Assembly (NCBI GenBank): GCA_945860265.1
Contig: CAMAQF010000023.1
Span: forward strand, 1 to 48,548
Reading direction: 5' to 3'
Length of the DNA stretch: 48,548 nucleotides
Source of the DNA: Emticicia agri
Lineage (GTDB): Bacteria > Bacteroidota > Bacteroidia > Cytophagales > Spirosomataceae
Position 1 is the first letter of the stretch; each line of letters begins with the position of its first letter. Of this stretch, positions 10,481-18,670 are shown piece by piece. Both the position numbers and the translations under genes were made by a program. Below the pieces are notes generated by a model that was not told where the DNA came from, made no database searches, and worked only from the letters and a program-made list of their open reading frames with translations.

Positions 10481-10954
10481 ATGTCACAATCAGAAGTTCA
10501 ATTAAACGCCCAACGACTTTATGGAAATAGAATTAGGGTGCGTGCATGCGGAATTTGTATAGAAAATGACCGAGTATTAATGATTGGCCATCGAGCGATT
10601 TTGGGCGAAAATACATTTTGGAGTCCACCGGGTGGAGGTGTAGAAGTTGGCGAAATGGCAGAAGATGGATTGAAAAGAGAGTTTTTGGAAGAAACAGGGC
10701 TTAAAATTTCAGTAGGTAAGTTATTGTTGATGAACGAATTCGTGAAGTTACCTTTACATGGAATCGAACTTTTTTTTGTAGTAAAAAGAGTAGGAGGAGA
10801 GTTGATTTTGGGACATGATCCCGAAATGGAGTTGAGCCAACAATTGATTCAAAAAGTAGAATGGTTTTCGTTAGATAAAATAAAAAGATTAAATTTGAGC
10901 GATAAACACCATTTTTGGCAAAAATATACAAGTTTTGATGAAATAATTGCTTAA
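10481..10954 (+). CDS. Nudix hydrolase
   Basis: The 157-aa protein is a single Nudix domain with a perfect Nudix box (GX5EX7REUXEEXGU): G52, E58, R66-E67, E70-E71, G73-L74. These residues bind Mg2+ and place the diphosphate, so the enzyme is predicted to be active. Substrate (a nucleotide, ADP-sugar or dinucleotide) cannot be read from the sequence. It stands alone, with the RecD-like helicase divergent upstream and DUF3822 167 bases downstream. Confidence 0.9.
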   Translation: MSQSEVQLNAQRLYGNRIRVRACGICIENDRVLMIGHRAILGENTFWSPPGGGVEVGEMAEDGLKREFLEETGLKISVGKLLLMNEFVKLPLHGIELFFVVKRVGGELILGHDPEMELSQQLIQKVEWFSLDKIKRLNLSDKHHFWQKYTSFDEIIA

Positions 10955-11121
10955 AAACTTGTTTAAATATTGTTATAGATTGTTTAAATTTTTGCAAATT
11001 GTTGTCTTGAAGAATATATTATTCAAGGTTTTAACAATTATGTAACGACTTGAAACAAAAATAACAACAGATAACCAAGTCTGATTTTACTTTTGCTTAT
11101 AATCTAAACTGATTTAAATCG

Positions 11122-12000
11122 TTGGAGAATCCAGTTTTAAATATTTTACCGAGTTTTGAAATAAAAGACGACCGCTTCGATACTAACCAGATAGCCGACT
11201 GTCATCTGTTGATTGAAGTTAGCAATAATTGCTTTCGTTTTACTGTTTACAATACCCTCCACGATGTAATTATGTGGCTGGAAGATTATCATATATTTTC
11301 TTTATTGAACGATAATCAGTTTTTAAAAACGCTTAAAATAGTTTATCAACAGCACCATTTTTTATCCGCTAATTATTGGAAAACTATTTGTTTGTCGGTC
11401 AATGCCAGTCATTTTACGCTTATTCCTGAAGAATATTACGAAGCCGATGAAGCTACCAAGTATTTAAATTTTGCTGCAGGAAATACCGTTTCGGAGCGTG
11501 AGCAAATTTTTGATTTTAAGCATAGCCATTTTGGGGCGGTTTGTATTTTTGGTATCGAAAAAGAAACTTTTGCCTGGTTTAAAGAAATGTATCCAGCCCG
11601 AAGGATTAACCCAATACCAGTGGTTGGTTCGTTGATTGAGGGTATCGTGCGAGACAGAAAAAATAGTGGGCTTCATCTTTACTTTGAAGATTATTATATA
11701 ACGATTCTTTATTTTAAGGATGCTAAATTGCATTTCTGTAACCGTTTTCACTTCCGAACATCGCAAGATATGGTTTATCATGTGTTATTCGTGATGAATG
11801 AGCTTGGTTTGTCAGTTACAACTCCAACAACGTTTTACGGCGAAATTACCTCGTTTTCAGATAGATATATTCAGCTTACTCAATCGCTTAGTAATGTAAA
11901 ATTTGCACTAAACCCGACAAAAATTCGATTTAGTCAATACTTTGATGATTTACCCGAGCATCGTTATTATACAATATTCAGTTCGTTTTATTTGCATTGA
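11122..12000 (+). CDS. DUF3822-family protein of unknown function
   Basis: This 292-aa protein matches what I know of the DUF3822 family, which in Bacteroidota lies beside coaD as here (coaD begins 131 bases downstream). The family is thought to have an actin/ASKHA-like fold, but no biochemical role is established. No signal peptide or membrane segment is visible. The start is a TTG: an in-frame TGA lies at 11110-11112, no ATG occurs before residue 50, and the TTG gives the expected N-terminus. Conserved linkage with coenzyme A synthesis is suggestive only. Confidence 0.75.
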   Translation: MENPVLNILPSFEIKDDRFDTNQIADCHLLIEVSNNCFRFTVYNTLHDVIMWLEDYHIFSLLNDNQFLKTLKIVYQQHHFLSANYWKTICLSVNASHFTLIPEEYYEADEATKYLNFAAGNTVSEREQIFDFKHSHFGAVCIFGIEKETFAWFKEMYPARRINPIPVVGSLIEGIVRDRKNSGLHLYFEDYYITILYFKDAKLHFCNRFHFRTSQDMVYHVLFVMNELGLSVTTPTTFYGEITSFSDRYIQLTQSLSNVKFALNPTKIRFSQYFDDLPEHRYYTIFSSFYLH

Positions 12001-12131
12001 GAAAATGAGCTACTGGCTTTAAAGCTGTGTTCTGATAATTTAGGTTCGCTTAATAAAAAAGCCCCAGTTTTAATTAATTTTGTAGGAAAGTCCAATGGGG
12101 ACATTATTTCTAGCCATAAGAAAAAAAAAAC

Positions 12132-12587
12132 ATGAAAAAAGTTGCCTTTTTCCCAGGTTCGTTCGACCCCTTCACGAAAGGACACGCTGATATTGTGATG
12201 CGTGGATTGAAATTATTTGATGAAGTAATTATTGGTATCGGCACAAATTCGGCTAAGAAACGCTATTTTTCGCTCGAAATGATGACTGAGAAAATCAGAG
12301 AAACGTTCAAGGATAATGAAAAAGTAAAAATCAATGCGTATGACGACCTAACCGCAAATGCAGCAATAGCCAACGAAGCTAATTTTTTGATAAGAGGCTT
12401 ACGAAATACGACCGATTTTGAGTACGAAAATACAATTTCGCAAGTAAATCGACATTTGGTAGTTGGACTCGAAACGGTTTTCTTGATTACTTCCCCCGAA
12501 CTGGCTCCAATTAGCTCAACGATCGTGCGTGAACTGCACAAATACGGAGCAAAAGTGGATGATTATTTGCCTTATGATTTGGATTAA
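12132..12587 (+). CDS. coaD: Phosphopantetheine adenylyltransferase
   Basis: A 151-aa protein of standard CoaD length. It begins KKVAFFPGSFDPFTKGH, containing the nucleotidyltransferase TxGH signature T15-K-G-H18 that positions ATP, and has the C-terminal ISSTIVRE motif. It catalyses the fourth step of CoA synthesis, transfer of AMP from ATP to 4'-phosphopantetheine to give dephospho-CoA, in the cytoplasm. An A10 run lies just before the ATG, as is common for Bacteroidota starts without a Shine-Dalgarno site. Confidence 0.96.
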   Translation: MKKVAFFPGSFDPFTKGHADIVMRGLKLFDEVIIGIGTNSAKKRYFSLEMMTEKIRETFKDNEKVKINAYDDLTANAAIANEANFLIRGLRNTTDFEYENTISQVNRHLVVGLETVFLITSPELAPISSTIVRELHKYGAKVDDYLPYDLD

Positions 12588-12611
12588 GAATTTATAAAAT
12601 TATTAAATACA

Positions 12612-13043
12612 ATGAAAAAATTATTATTAATTGCTTTAGTCTTATTTGCATTTAGCTGCAAAAAGTCAGAAGTATCGGTTACCGAACCAACAAAAGTTCT
12701 TTCAGCTAATTTTTGGAAGCTCGATCGTTTTTCTGATATAGAAGGCAAAACTTTGAGTCAAAACCAGCTAAATTCGCAAGCACAAGCCCTTTTTGGCCTA
12801 GATTACGAATTTAGGAACGATAACGTAACTCGTGCTAAAGATCGAATTACGAAACAAATCTTAAATGCAGGAACATGGTATTTAGTTAATAGTAATCAAG
12901 TTTTAGATATTGATATTTTAGGCTTTAAAGGACAATTTAAGCTAGTTGAAATTTCAAAAACCAAGTTGGTTTTACAAGCCGAAAATAACAAAATGATTAG
13001 TGCTGGACAATTTGTAAATATGGAGTTTGTTCCAGCCTTGTAG
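12612..13043 (+). CDS. Small lipoprotein of unknown function
   Basis: 143 aa beginning MKKLLLIALVLFAFSCKKSE, a clear lipoprotein signal with the lipobox FAFSC (Cys16). The mature part is a small beta-rich domain with no motif I recognise; the size and pattern (W-L-L...W...L) resemble lipocalin-like lipoproteins of Bacteroidota, but this is a guess. It follows coaD by 24 bases and may be co-transcribed with it. Confidence 0.75.
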   Translation: MKKLLLIALVLFAFSCKKSEVSVTEPTKVLSANFWKLDRFSDIEGKTLSQNQLNSQAQALFGLDYEFRNDNVTRAKDRITKQILNAGTWYLVNSNQVLDIDILGFKGQFKLVEISKTKLVLQAENNKMISAGQFVNMEFVPAL

Positions 13044-13109
13044 TCCCACCCCATCCCTCTGTATAGGCGGTATGACCAAACTGGAGGGTGTTAAATCTTT
13101 CTTTTGTAA

Positions 13110-15617
13110 GTGAATTTCCTTTCCGAACCTATTATTACCAAAGCTACGGTTCTACTAACCGACAGCCGTTTTGTGTCTCAACCACAGCATAGTATTTTTT
13201 TTGCTATTAAGGGCGATCGTCATGATGGTCATGTCTTTATTAAAGAACTTTACGAAAAAAATGTGCGTGAGTTTGTGGTCGAGAAAAATTCACTCAGTGA
13301 AACTCTAAAAACTCAACTCGAAAACCTAGCAGATGCCAAAATTTTTGTGGTCGAAAATACCATCCGAGCATTGCAACATTTGGCAGCAAATCATCGACAA
13401 TCTTTTGATATTCCTGTTGTGGGTGTTACAGGTAGTAACGGCAAGACTATTGTAAAAGAATGGTTGGGTGTATTGATGGCTAAGGACTATAATTTAGTAA
13501 AAAGTCCACGAAGTTATAATTCACAAATAGGCGTGCCACTATCGGTATGGGAAATAAATGAACACCATAATTTTGGAATTTTTGAAGCTGGAATCTCAAA
13601 ATCGGGCGAAATGGAATTTCTTGAGCCAGTTATTCGTCCAACTATTGGGATTTTTACCAATCTTGGTTCGGCACATGATGAAGGTTTTAGGAGTCGTAAA
13701 CAAAAAGCTACCGAAAAACTCCGTTTGTTTCAGCGAAGCAAAACCTTGATTTATTGCAAAGATTTTCAAGATATTGACGATGAAATCAGAATTTTGCTCA
13801 AAGCCGTTAATCCAACAATTGAGTTAATCGGCTGGTCGAAAAAAGCTGGAAGTAAGGTTTTTGTAAACGTTACCAAACAAAATACATACTGCACTTTACA
13901 GATTTCTTGGAATAGCAAAATCTACGATTTCAAGATTCTGTTCGCCGATGATGCTTCTATCGAAAATGCTATACATTGCGTATTTTTGATGCTTCACCAA
14001 AGCATTGATACGACCGAGATTCAAAGTCGCCTAGATATGCTCAAACCAATTGCAATGCGTTTGGAATTGAAGCAAGGAATCAATGATTGCTATCTGATTG
14101 ATGATACCTATAATAATGATTACGCTGGACTTTCGGTTGCTCTTGATTTCATGACTCAGCAGCACACAAAGAGAGATAAAGTGCTTATTATAAGCGATGT
14201 ATTACAGTCTGGCTTAGAAGAAACAGATTTGTACGAAAGTATTTCTGAACTCATTAAAGGCAAGCAAATTGATAAATTGGTTGGTATCGGAGAAGTGATA
14301 TTTCGCAACCAAAAATCATTTTATCCATCGGCAGCTAGTGACCGTAAAACAACTGTTGCATCGATAGTTTTTTATCATTCTACCGAAGAATTTCTAGAGA
14401 AATTCCCTGTCAATCAGCTTCAAAGTTCGTTGATATTAGTTAAAGGTGCAAGAAAATTTGAGTTTGAGAAAATTATCAATCGGCTAACGCTTAAAGTTCA
14501 CGGGACAGTATTTGAGATAAATCTCGATGCTTTAACTAATAATCTGAATTTTTACAGAAATAAAATTGGTTCGGGTACAAAAATAATGGTGATGGTAAAA
14601 GCATTTGCCTACGGAAGCGGCAGTGCTGAGGTAGCTAGTTTGCTTGAATACCACCGTGTTGACTATTTGGGAGTTGCATATACAGACGAGGGCGTTGTGC
14701 TTCGCCAAAATGGAATCAAACTGCCAATTATGGTACTCAATCCTCAACCAGAATCTTTCGCAAAGCTTCTGGAGTACAATTTAGAACCAGAAATTTATAA
14801 TTTTAAAGTTTTTAAAGAATATTTAACCTACATTAAACAAAACTCTCCTTCAGACCAGTCTGAAAGGCCTGTTGGCAATATCCATCTTAAACTTGATACA
14901 GGGATGCACCGTTTGGGTTTTGAGGCACAGGATATCGAACAACTGATTGAATTATTGAAGAAAAATTCAAAAATAAAGATTGCCTCAATTTTTAGTCATT
15001 TAGTGGGTGCGGATGAAAGTGAGCACAATACGTTCTCGAAAACTCAGATTGAAATATTTGAGCAAATGTCTCAGCAAATAATAAATGATTTAGATGGACA
15101 AAAACCATTGCGACATATTTGTAATTCGGCTGGAATTATTCGTTTCCCTGAAGCAAAATTTGATATGGTTCGACTCGGAATCGGGCTTTATGGCTTAGAA
15201 GTAACGAATAGCGAACAAAAAGAATTACAAACGGTTGGAACATTAAAAACCGTTATTTCTCAAATAAAATACCTGAAAGCAGGTGAAACCGTTGGTTATA
15301 GTCGCAAGGGAGTTTTAGAGAAAGACTCAAAAATAGCAACAATAGCCATTGGTTATGCCGATGGGTTTGACCGTGGTTTTAGTAAAGGTGTAGGTAAAGT
15401 TTTGGTCAATGGCGTAGCTTGCCCAGTTGTAGGTAACGTTTGCATGGACATGACCATGATTGATGTAAGCGAAACCGAATGTGAAGAAGGCGATGAAGTG
15501 GTTATTTTCGGTAAAGATTTATCAATCAAAGAATTAGCAATATCGATTGGAACAATTTCGTACGAAATCCTGACGGGAGTAAGTGAGCGGGTGAAGCGGG
15601 TTTTTTATAAGGAATAA
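13110..15617 (+). CDS. murF-alr: Bifunctional MurF ligase / alanine racemase
   Basis: An 835-aa fusion. Residues 1 to about 455 form a MurF-type Mur ligase: P-loop GSNGKT at 108-113 after VVGVT, then the central and C-terminal ligase domains (LIDDTYNNDY). Residues from about 468 form a fold III alanine racemase: the PLP lysine K497 in VKAFAYGSG, GMHRLGF, HICNSAG, TVGYSRKG, and CMDMTMIDV near the end. It couples making D-alanine with adding D-Ala-D-Ala to UDP-MurNAc-tripeptide. This fusion is known in Bacteroidota. The start is GTG; no in-frame ATG is nearby. Confidence 0.95.
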   Translation: MNFLSEPIITKATVLLTDSRFVSQPQHSIFFAIKGDRHDGHVFIKELYEKNVREFVVEKNSLSETLKTQLENLADAKIFVVENTIRALQHLAANHRQSFDIPVVGVTGSNGKTIVKEWLGVLMAKDYNLVKSPRSYNSQIGVPLSVWEINEHHNFGIFEAGISKSGEMEFLEPVIRPTIGIFTNLGSAHDEGFRSRKQKATEKLRLFQRSKTLIYCKDFQDIDDEIRILLKAVNPTIELIGWSKKAGSKVFVNVTKQNTYCTLQISWNSKIYDFKILFADDASIENAIHCVFLMLHQSIDTTEIQSRLDMLKPIAMRLELKQGINDCYLIDDTYNNDYAGLSVALDFMTQQHTKRDKVLIISDVLQSGLEETDLYESISELIKGKQIDKLVGIGEVIFRNQKSFYPSAASDRKTTVASIVFYHSTEEFLEKFPVNQLQSSLILVKGARKFEFEKIINRLTLKVHGTVFEINLDALTNNLNFYRNKIGSGTKIMVMVKAFAYGSGSAEVASLLEYHRVDYLGVAYTDEGVVLRQNGIKLPIMVLNPQPESFAKLLEYNLEPEIYNFKVFKEYLTYIKQNSPSDQSERPVGNIHLKLDTGMHRLGFEAQDIEQLIELLKKNSKIKIASIFSHLVGADESEHNTFSKTQIEIFEQMSQQIINDLDGQKPLRHICNSAGIIRFPEAKFDMVRLGIGLYGLEVTNSEQKELQTVGTLKTVISQIKYLKAGETVGYSRKGVLEKDSKIATIAIGYADGFDRGFSKGVGKVLVNGVACPVVGNVCMDMTMIDVSETECEEGDEVVIFGKDLSIKELAISIGTISYEILTGVSERVKRVFYKE

Positions 15618-15694
15618 AAAAAGATTTTTTTACCAATTATAAACGCTAAATTTACCCGATTTTAGAATATCATCCTTAAACTCTACCAAATAAC

Positions 15695-15799
15695 ATGGCC
15701 AAAAGTCAAGATGCAAAGAAAGCTGTAAAAAAAGAGCCTTTGAAAACAGCCAAAGAGAAAAAAGAAGAAAAACGTGAGAAGAAAACCAAGCGAGATTAG
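15695..15799 (+). CDS. 34-residue Lys/Glu-rich small protein
   Basis: ATG to TAG, 34 residues: begins MAKSQDAKKAVKKEPLKTA and continues with a run of Lys/Glu/Arg, ending TKRD. It is soluble, very basic and predicted helical. Very similar tiny MAK...DAKK-type proteins are, to my memory, widespread in Bacteroidota and annotated as hypothetical. It lies 77 bases after murF-alr on the same strand; a near-consensus box TAAATTTA lies about 50 bases upstream. Function unknown; nucleic-acid or ribosome binding is possible from charge but unproven. Confidence 0.6.
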   Translation: MAKSQDAKKAVKKEPLKTAKEKKEEKREKKTKRD

Positions 15800-15869
15800 A
15801 ACGAAATTAGAATTGGGTAGTTTTACTCGAAAAAGTCTTTCAAACTATTTTCTATATTAATTTCGAGTA

Positions 15870-15877
15870 TAATTTTG
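15870..15877 (+). promoter_or_regulatory. Promoter -7 box (TAATTTTG) of the secreted-protein pseudogene
   Basis: Exact TAnnTTTG match 41 bases before the ATG at 15919, with a TTTTC 18 bases upstream as a weak -33 element. The promoter looks intact even though the gene is not. Confidence 0.4.
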
Positions 15878-15918
15878 AATTGTCTTAGAAAGGAATCATA
15901 ACAAAAATTATTCGAAAA

Positions 15919-16308
15919 ATGAAAAACACAATTAATGCCTTGGTGGTGTTATCGGTATTGGCGATAACTGCCACTACTTTCTCATAGTCAAAAGAACCTA
16001 ATTCTGCTATTTATAAGCAACAAAATCAGCTTTTAGGACGTAAACCAACCGCCTCAGCTCCAGCTCAAGTTCAATTGAATAATTATTATTCAGCCAATCC
16101 TCAAGCCAATCCTCGGAATTACAAAACACAGGGTTCTCATAAATCTCTATCAAAAACAATCTTAGTTGCTGTAAATAATGATGATAAACTTCAAAATTAT
16201 AAGTAGAAGAATTTGCTGACAAAAAGTGGGCGTGATGCTCGCAAAAAGAAAATGAATAAACCTGATTCTACATCAATATTGCAGAATGAACCACATAAAA
16301 AAGAGTAG
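15919..16308 (+). pseudogene. Secreted small protein gene broken by two amber codons
   Basis: One frame of 130 codons runs from ATG 15919 to TAG 16306-16308, interrupted by TAG at codon 23 and again after LQNYK (16204-16206). The start MKNTINALVVLSVLAITATTFS is a signal peptide, and the first TAG sits where these bacteria usually have Gln after the cleavage site, so CAG to TAG is the simple explanation. The remainder is Gln/Asn/Ser-rich and then Lys-rich, with no family I recognise. Promoter and terminator are preserved, suggesting recent loss. Amber recoding is unlikely because other genes here end with TAG. Confidence 0.6.
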
Positions 16309-16331
16309 CTTACAGCAAGCTACTCTTTTTT
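16297..16331 (+). terminator. Strong rho-independent terminator
   Basis: Perfect 15-bp inverted repeat (AAAAAAGAGTAGCTT / AAGCTACTCTTTTTT) with a 5-nt loop and a T6 tract. The TAG stop of the pseudogene lies inside the left arm, which shows this is the natural end of that gene. Confidence 0.9.
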
Positions 16332-16356
16332 GTTCAACGAGTTCATATCAATAACC

Positions 16357-16677
16357 GACTATTATCATACTTTAGTGTGCGAAGAAGGGTTTTATGGAGG
16401 CGAGCGATATTTGACCGATTTGAGCCAATGAACCTAAGTTGAAAATTCCAAAATTATAAATTATGACGACGGAATACTAATCATTGATATTGTAGATGCC
16501 AAAACTGGGGAGTTGGTTTGGCGTGGAACTGCAGACGAAATCATTGATAATCCAGTTTATGCTACTGAGATATTCCGTTTGAAGTTAAAACGAATTTTAA
16601 ATAAATTTCCAGTTCAAAAAGTAGGAAATACCACAAAACAAAAGACAGATTTAGAAAATGTGATTTCGGTAATGTGA
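16357..16677 (+). pseudogene. DUF4136 lipoprotein remnant
   Basis: The same frame from 16357 to TGA 16675-16677 encodes a C-terminal DUF4136 piece: GILIIDIVDAKTGELVWRG followed by a helix ending LKRILNKFP, which is the hallmark end of this family. In-frame TGA and TAA codons occur at about 16429-16437, there is no start codon, and the usual N-terminal lipoprotein signal and DYD...F-x-x-Y-K-T-F-x-W part are missing. It is therefore a truncated, decayed gene. Confidence 0.65.
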
Positions 16678-16929
16678 TTTTTTTCAAGTTCACAGTTGAT
16701 GGTTAACAGTCCGCAGGGTTTTATAGAAAAGGCATTTATTTTTTAAAATTTAGAGAAGATATTTAGATGAAAGTCACGAAAAAAAATCCTGAAGGGATGA
16801 TATTATTAAAGCAAAAAAATAGAAAGTCGAAGTTTTAAATCCCGAAGGGATGGCATAATTGATGAAATTCATACTTGAAATTCCACAAATTTGGAAAACA
16901 AATGAAGTGATTTATGTGGTTTGAAGCTG
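16678..16929. repeat. Degenerate GAAGGGATG repeats in a gene-free stretch
   Basis: Two 24-bp copies, at 16784-16807 and 16837-16860, agree at 20 positions (core AAATCCyGAAGGGATG). A heptamer-like tract (CACAGTTGATGGTTAACAGT) lies near 16692. No coding frame of note. Confidence 0.55.
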
Positions 16930-16954
16930 AAAAGGAGGAAATAGTCCTCCTTTT
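16930..16954. terminator. Bidirectional hairpin terminator
   Basis: Perfect 10-bp arms AAAAGGAGGA / TCCTCCTTTT with a 5-nt loop, two bases past the stop of the minus-strand membrane protein gene. A/T ends allow it to work in both directions. Confidence 0.85.
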
Positions 16955-16956
16955 CT

Positions 16957-17739
16957 TTAAAATTTCAAAAACGGCATTCCCATCAAAGCCTGAATCATAG
17001 TGAAACAAACATACGCCAAATATATGGCCGAAAACACCAAAATAGCTTTATTAGCAATTACAGACTCATATTTTTCCGAAACCCAATAACCAAAAATCGG
17101 AATGATTTGCAGGGCATGAATACCAAAAAAGTGAGCCACCCGCAAATCGCCAAAAGTTGTACTCCAATTGATAAGTGGTAGGCCTTCACCACCATCTTTT
17201 GCACCAATAGTGTGACCGTTTACACCGCTGATATAGCCACCAAAAAAGCTAAAAATTACGAAATAAATCAAGCCAATTTGAATACTCAAAACCAACGGTG
17301 CCGAAATCGTATAAGTTTTTTGGCGAATAAATGTAATGGAAATTCGTGAGGTCTGAACGGTCAAGGCCACAATAAAAATGCCCATAAAAGCGTATAAAAT
17401 ACCACCAAAAATACTCGAATTATTGAAATGAGAAATTTGTCCTCTAAATGCTTGAAAAGTGATAGCAAACTGCTCATAACCCATAGTTATTGTCGCCAAA
17501 ATTGATAAGTTGCGTACTTTCTTTTTATCATTGACATAAAAAAGTAGCATGGCCATGGTCCATGCGTAAATCCAAATACTTAGGGCAAATTTTATAGGTT
17601 TTATCATCGAATTGATGCCCATTATCAATTCTTTATTGAAGAATGAATAAATTGCCAGTAACAAAGCAAGTCCTAAATGGATTGTACCTATTTGAGCCAA
17701 TAATTTATTTCTATGATATATTTCCTTGATTAGAACCAT
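16957..17739 (-). CDS. Uncharacterised polytopic membrane protein
   Basis: A 260-aa protein with about seven hydrophobic segments. It has no name I can give, but shows striking polar motifs that look conserved-family-like: GINSMIKPIKFALSIWIYAW, QAFRGQISHFN, and a loop containing NGHTIGAKDGGEGLPLINWS followed by FGDLRVAHFFGIHALQ. Several His residues and Asp/Gly-rich loops at membrane borders suggest a ligand or cofactor site. The frame extends to 17799, but the ATG at 17739 is the better start; it overlaps the end of the ABA4-like gene by 29 bases, so the two are translationally linked. Confidence 0.7.
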   Translation of the reverse strand: MVLIKEIYHRNKLLAQIGTIHLGLALLLAIYSFFNKELIMGINSMIKPIKFALSIWIYAWTMAMLLFYVNDKKKVRNLSILATITMGYEQFAITFQAFRGQISHFNNSSIFGGILYAFMGIFIVALTVQTSRISITFIRQKTYTISAPLVLSIQIGLIYFVIFSFFGGYISGVNGHTIGAKDGGEGLPLINWSTTFGDLRVAHFFGIHALQIIPIFGYWVSEKYESVIANKAILVFSAIYLAYVCFTMIQALMGMPFLKF

Positions 17740-18157
17740 TGCTTGTTCCAGATTTAATTGTTTTAACGATAAAAAAAATAAGATAGCCCATTGGGCCAAA
17801 CATAAACGTAAAAGGTAATGCTAGCGTAGCCCACCAGCGAGAAATATTAAGTTTCTTGGCTGCCCGAACGATGTATGCTCCTACAAACAAATCAAAAGTT
17901 AAGTAGTGAAACCAACCTGCCGCCACTGCATTATCATTTTGAAATAATGCTTTTACGTTTGACAATGTACTGAAACTATCGGCTTTGAAATCTTGAATGT
18001 CTTTCAGAATTAAAACAGTATAAATGACCGCAAACAATAGGATAAGTCCATTCAGAATGATGTTTTGTGTATGTTTCCAGTTGGGAGCTACAATTAGCAA
18101 TAGCCAACCAAAAATGACAAAAGAATTACCAAATTGAAAAATTGAAGAAGCGTTCAT
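17711..18157 (-). CDS. ABA4-like (DUF4281) membrane protein
   Basis: 148 aa with about four membrane helices. It matches the ABA4-like family: a start of type F-x-x-x-N-x-F-x-x-x-x-W-x-L-L-I-x-x-P-x-W, the core AAGWFHYLTFDLFVGAYI and FMFGPMGYLIFF near the end. In plants ABA4 is needed for neoxanthin formation; bacterial members have no proven function. The ATG lies one base after the stop of the DUF2141 gene (TAA-c-ATG), a tightly coupled junction. A link to carotenoid or isoprenoid chemistry is inferred only. Confidence 0.8.
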   Translation of the reverse strand: MNASSIFQFGNSFVIFGWLLLIVAPNWKHTQNIILNGLILLFAVIYTVLILKDIQDFKADSFSTLSNVKALFQNDNAVAAGWFHYLTFDLFVGAYIVRAAKKLNISRWWATLALPFTFMFGPMGYLIFFIVKTIKSGTSNGSNQGNIS

Positions 18158-18158
18158 G

Positions 18159-18581
18159 TTAGTCGATTAGTTTGATTGAAAATGTCGTATTGTTTGCGTT
18201 GAAAGTAATCTTACATTCTTCATAAGATGGAGCTGAAAACTTTGGTTTGATATTTTGCGAAAAAGCAAAAGGTTCTTTTGGGTACCCAACTAAATTAGTG
18301 TCTAGTTTTTTATTATCGTTAGAATCTTGGTAAAGAGCTAAAGCATATTCACCCATTGGAATGTCGGTAAATTCGAGGGTAATATCGCCAATTTTCGTTG
18401 GCTTTACTTCTTTGGCAAAGGCAAATTTGCCTTCGTCGGGAAATTTGTTTTCTTTCTTATAAAAAGCAATTCGGAGTGTGGCGGTGCTTTTTACATTAGA
18501 AACTTTTAGATTATAACTCTGTGCATGGCTTACTGAAAAACCAAAGAAAAGGAGGGTAGTGAGCAAAATATTTAATTTCAT
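18159..18581 (-). CDS. DUF2141 secreted protein
   Basis: 140 aa starting MKLNILLTTLLFFGFSVSHAQ, a signal peptidase I signal. The mature part has the DUF2141 pattern: LRIAFYKKENKFP, FTDIPMGEYALALYQDSNDNKKLDTNLVGYPKEPFAFS, which forms a small beta-sandwich. Function is unknown. The longer frame back to a TTG at 18611 is rejected because it would bury the signal peptide. It is the first of three tightly packed minus-strand genes, 89 bases after the Crp/Fnr gene. Confidence 0.85.
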   Translation of the reverse strand: MKLNILLTTLLFFGFSVSHAQSYNLKVSNVKSTATLRIAFYKKENKFPDEGKFAFAKEVKPTKIGDITLEFTDIPMGEYALALYQDSNDNKKLDTNLVGYPKEPFAFSQNIKPKFSAPSYEECKITFNANNTTFSIKLID

Positions 18582-18670
18582 TATTTTGATTGTTTGATAT
18601 TTCTTAAGCAAAGTACGGGAATCCCAAATTCATTTAGTTGTCACATTTGTTACAAAATGATTAAAAAAAA

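Noticed and set aside
12062..12100. CCCCA...TGGGG pairing before coaD as a riboswitch-like element
   Set aside because: Only five paired bases around a 29-base loop; no known riboswitch features or conservation evidence.
16007..16222. 71-codon minus-strand ORF opposite the secreted-protein pseudogene
   Set aside because: It is antisense to a frame with signal peptide, promoter and terminator, and has no domain or promoter of its own.
15919..16308. UAG recoding (for example pyrrolysine or amber suppression)
   Set aside because: Several intact genes in the window end with TAG, no suppressor tRNA was seen, and the neighbouring frame is also decayed.
16862..16924. 20-codon ORF (MKFILEIPQIWK...) before the terminator at 16930
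   Set aside because: Too short, lies in degenerate repeat sequence and has no supporting signal.
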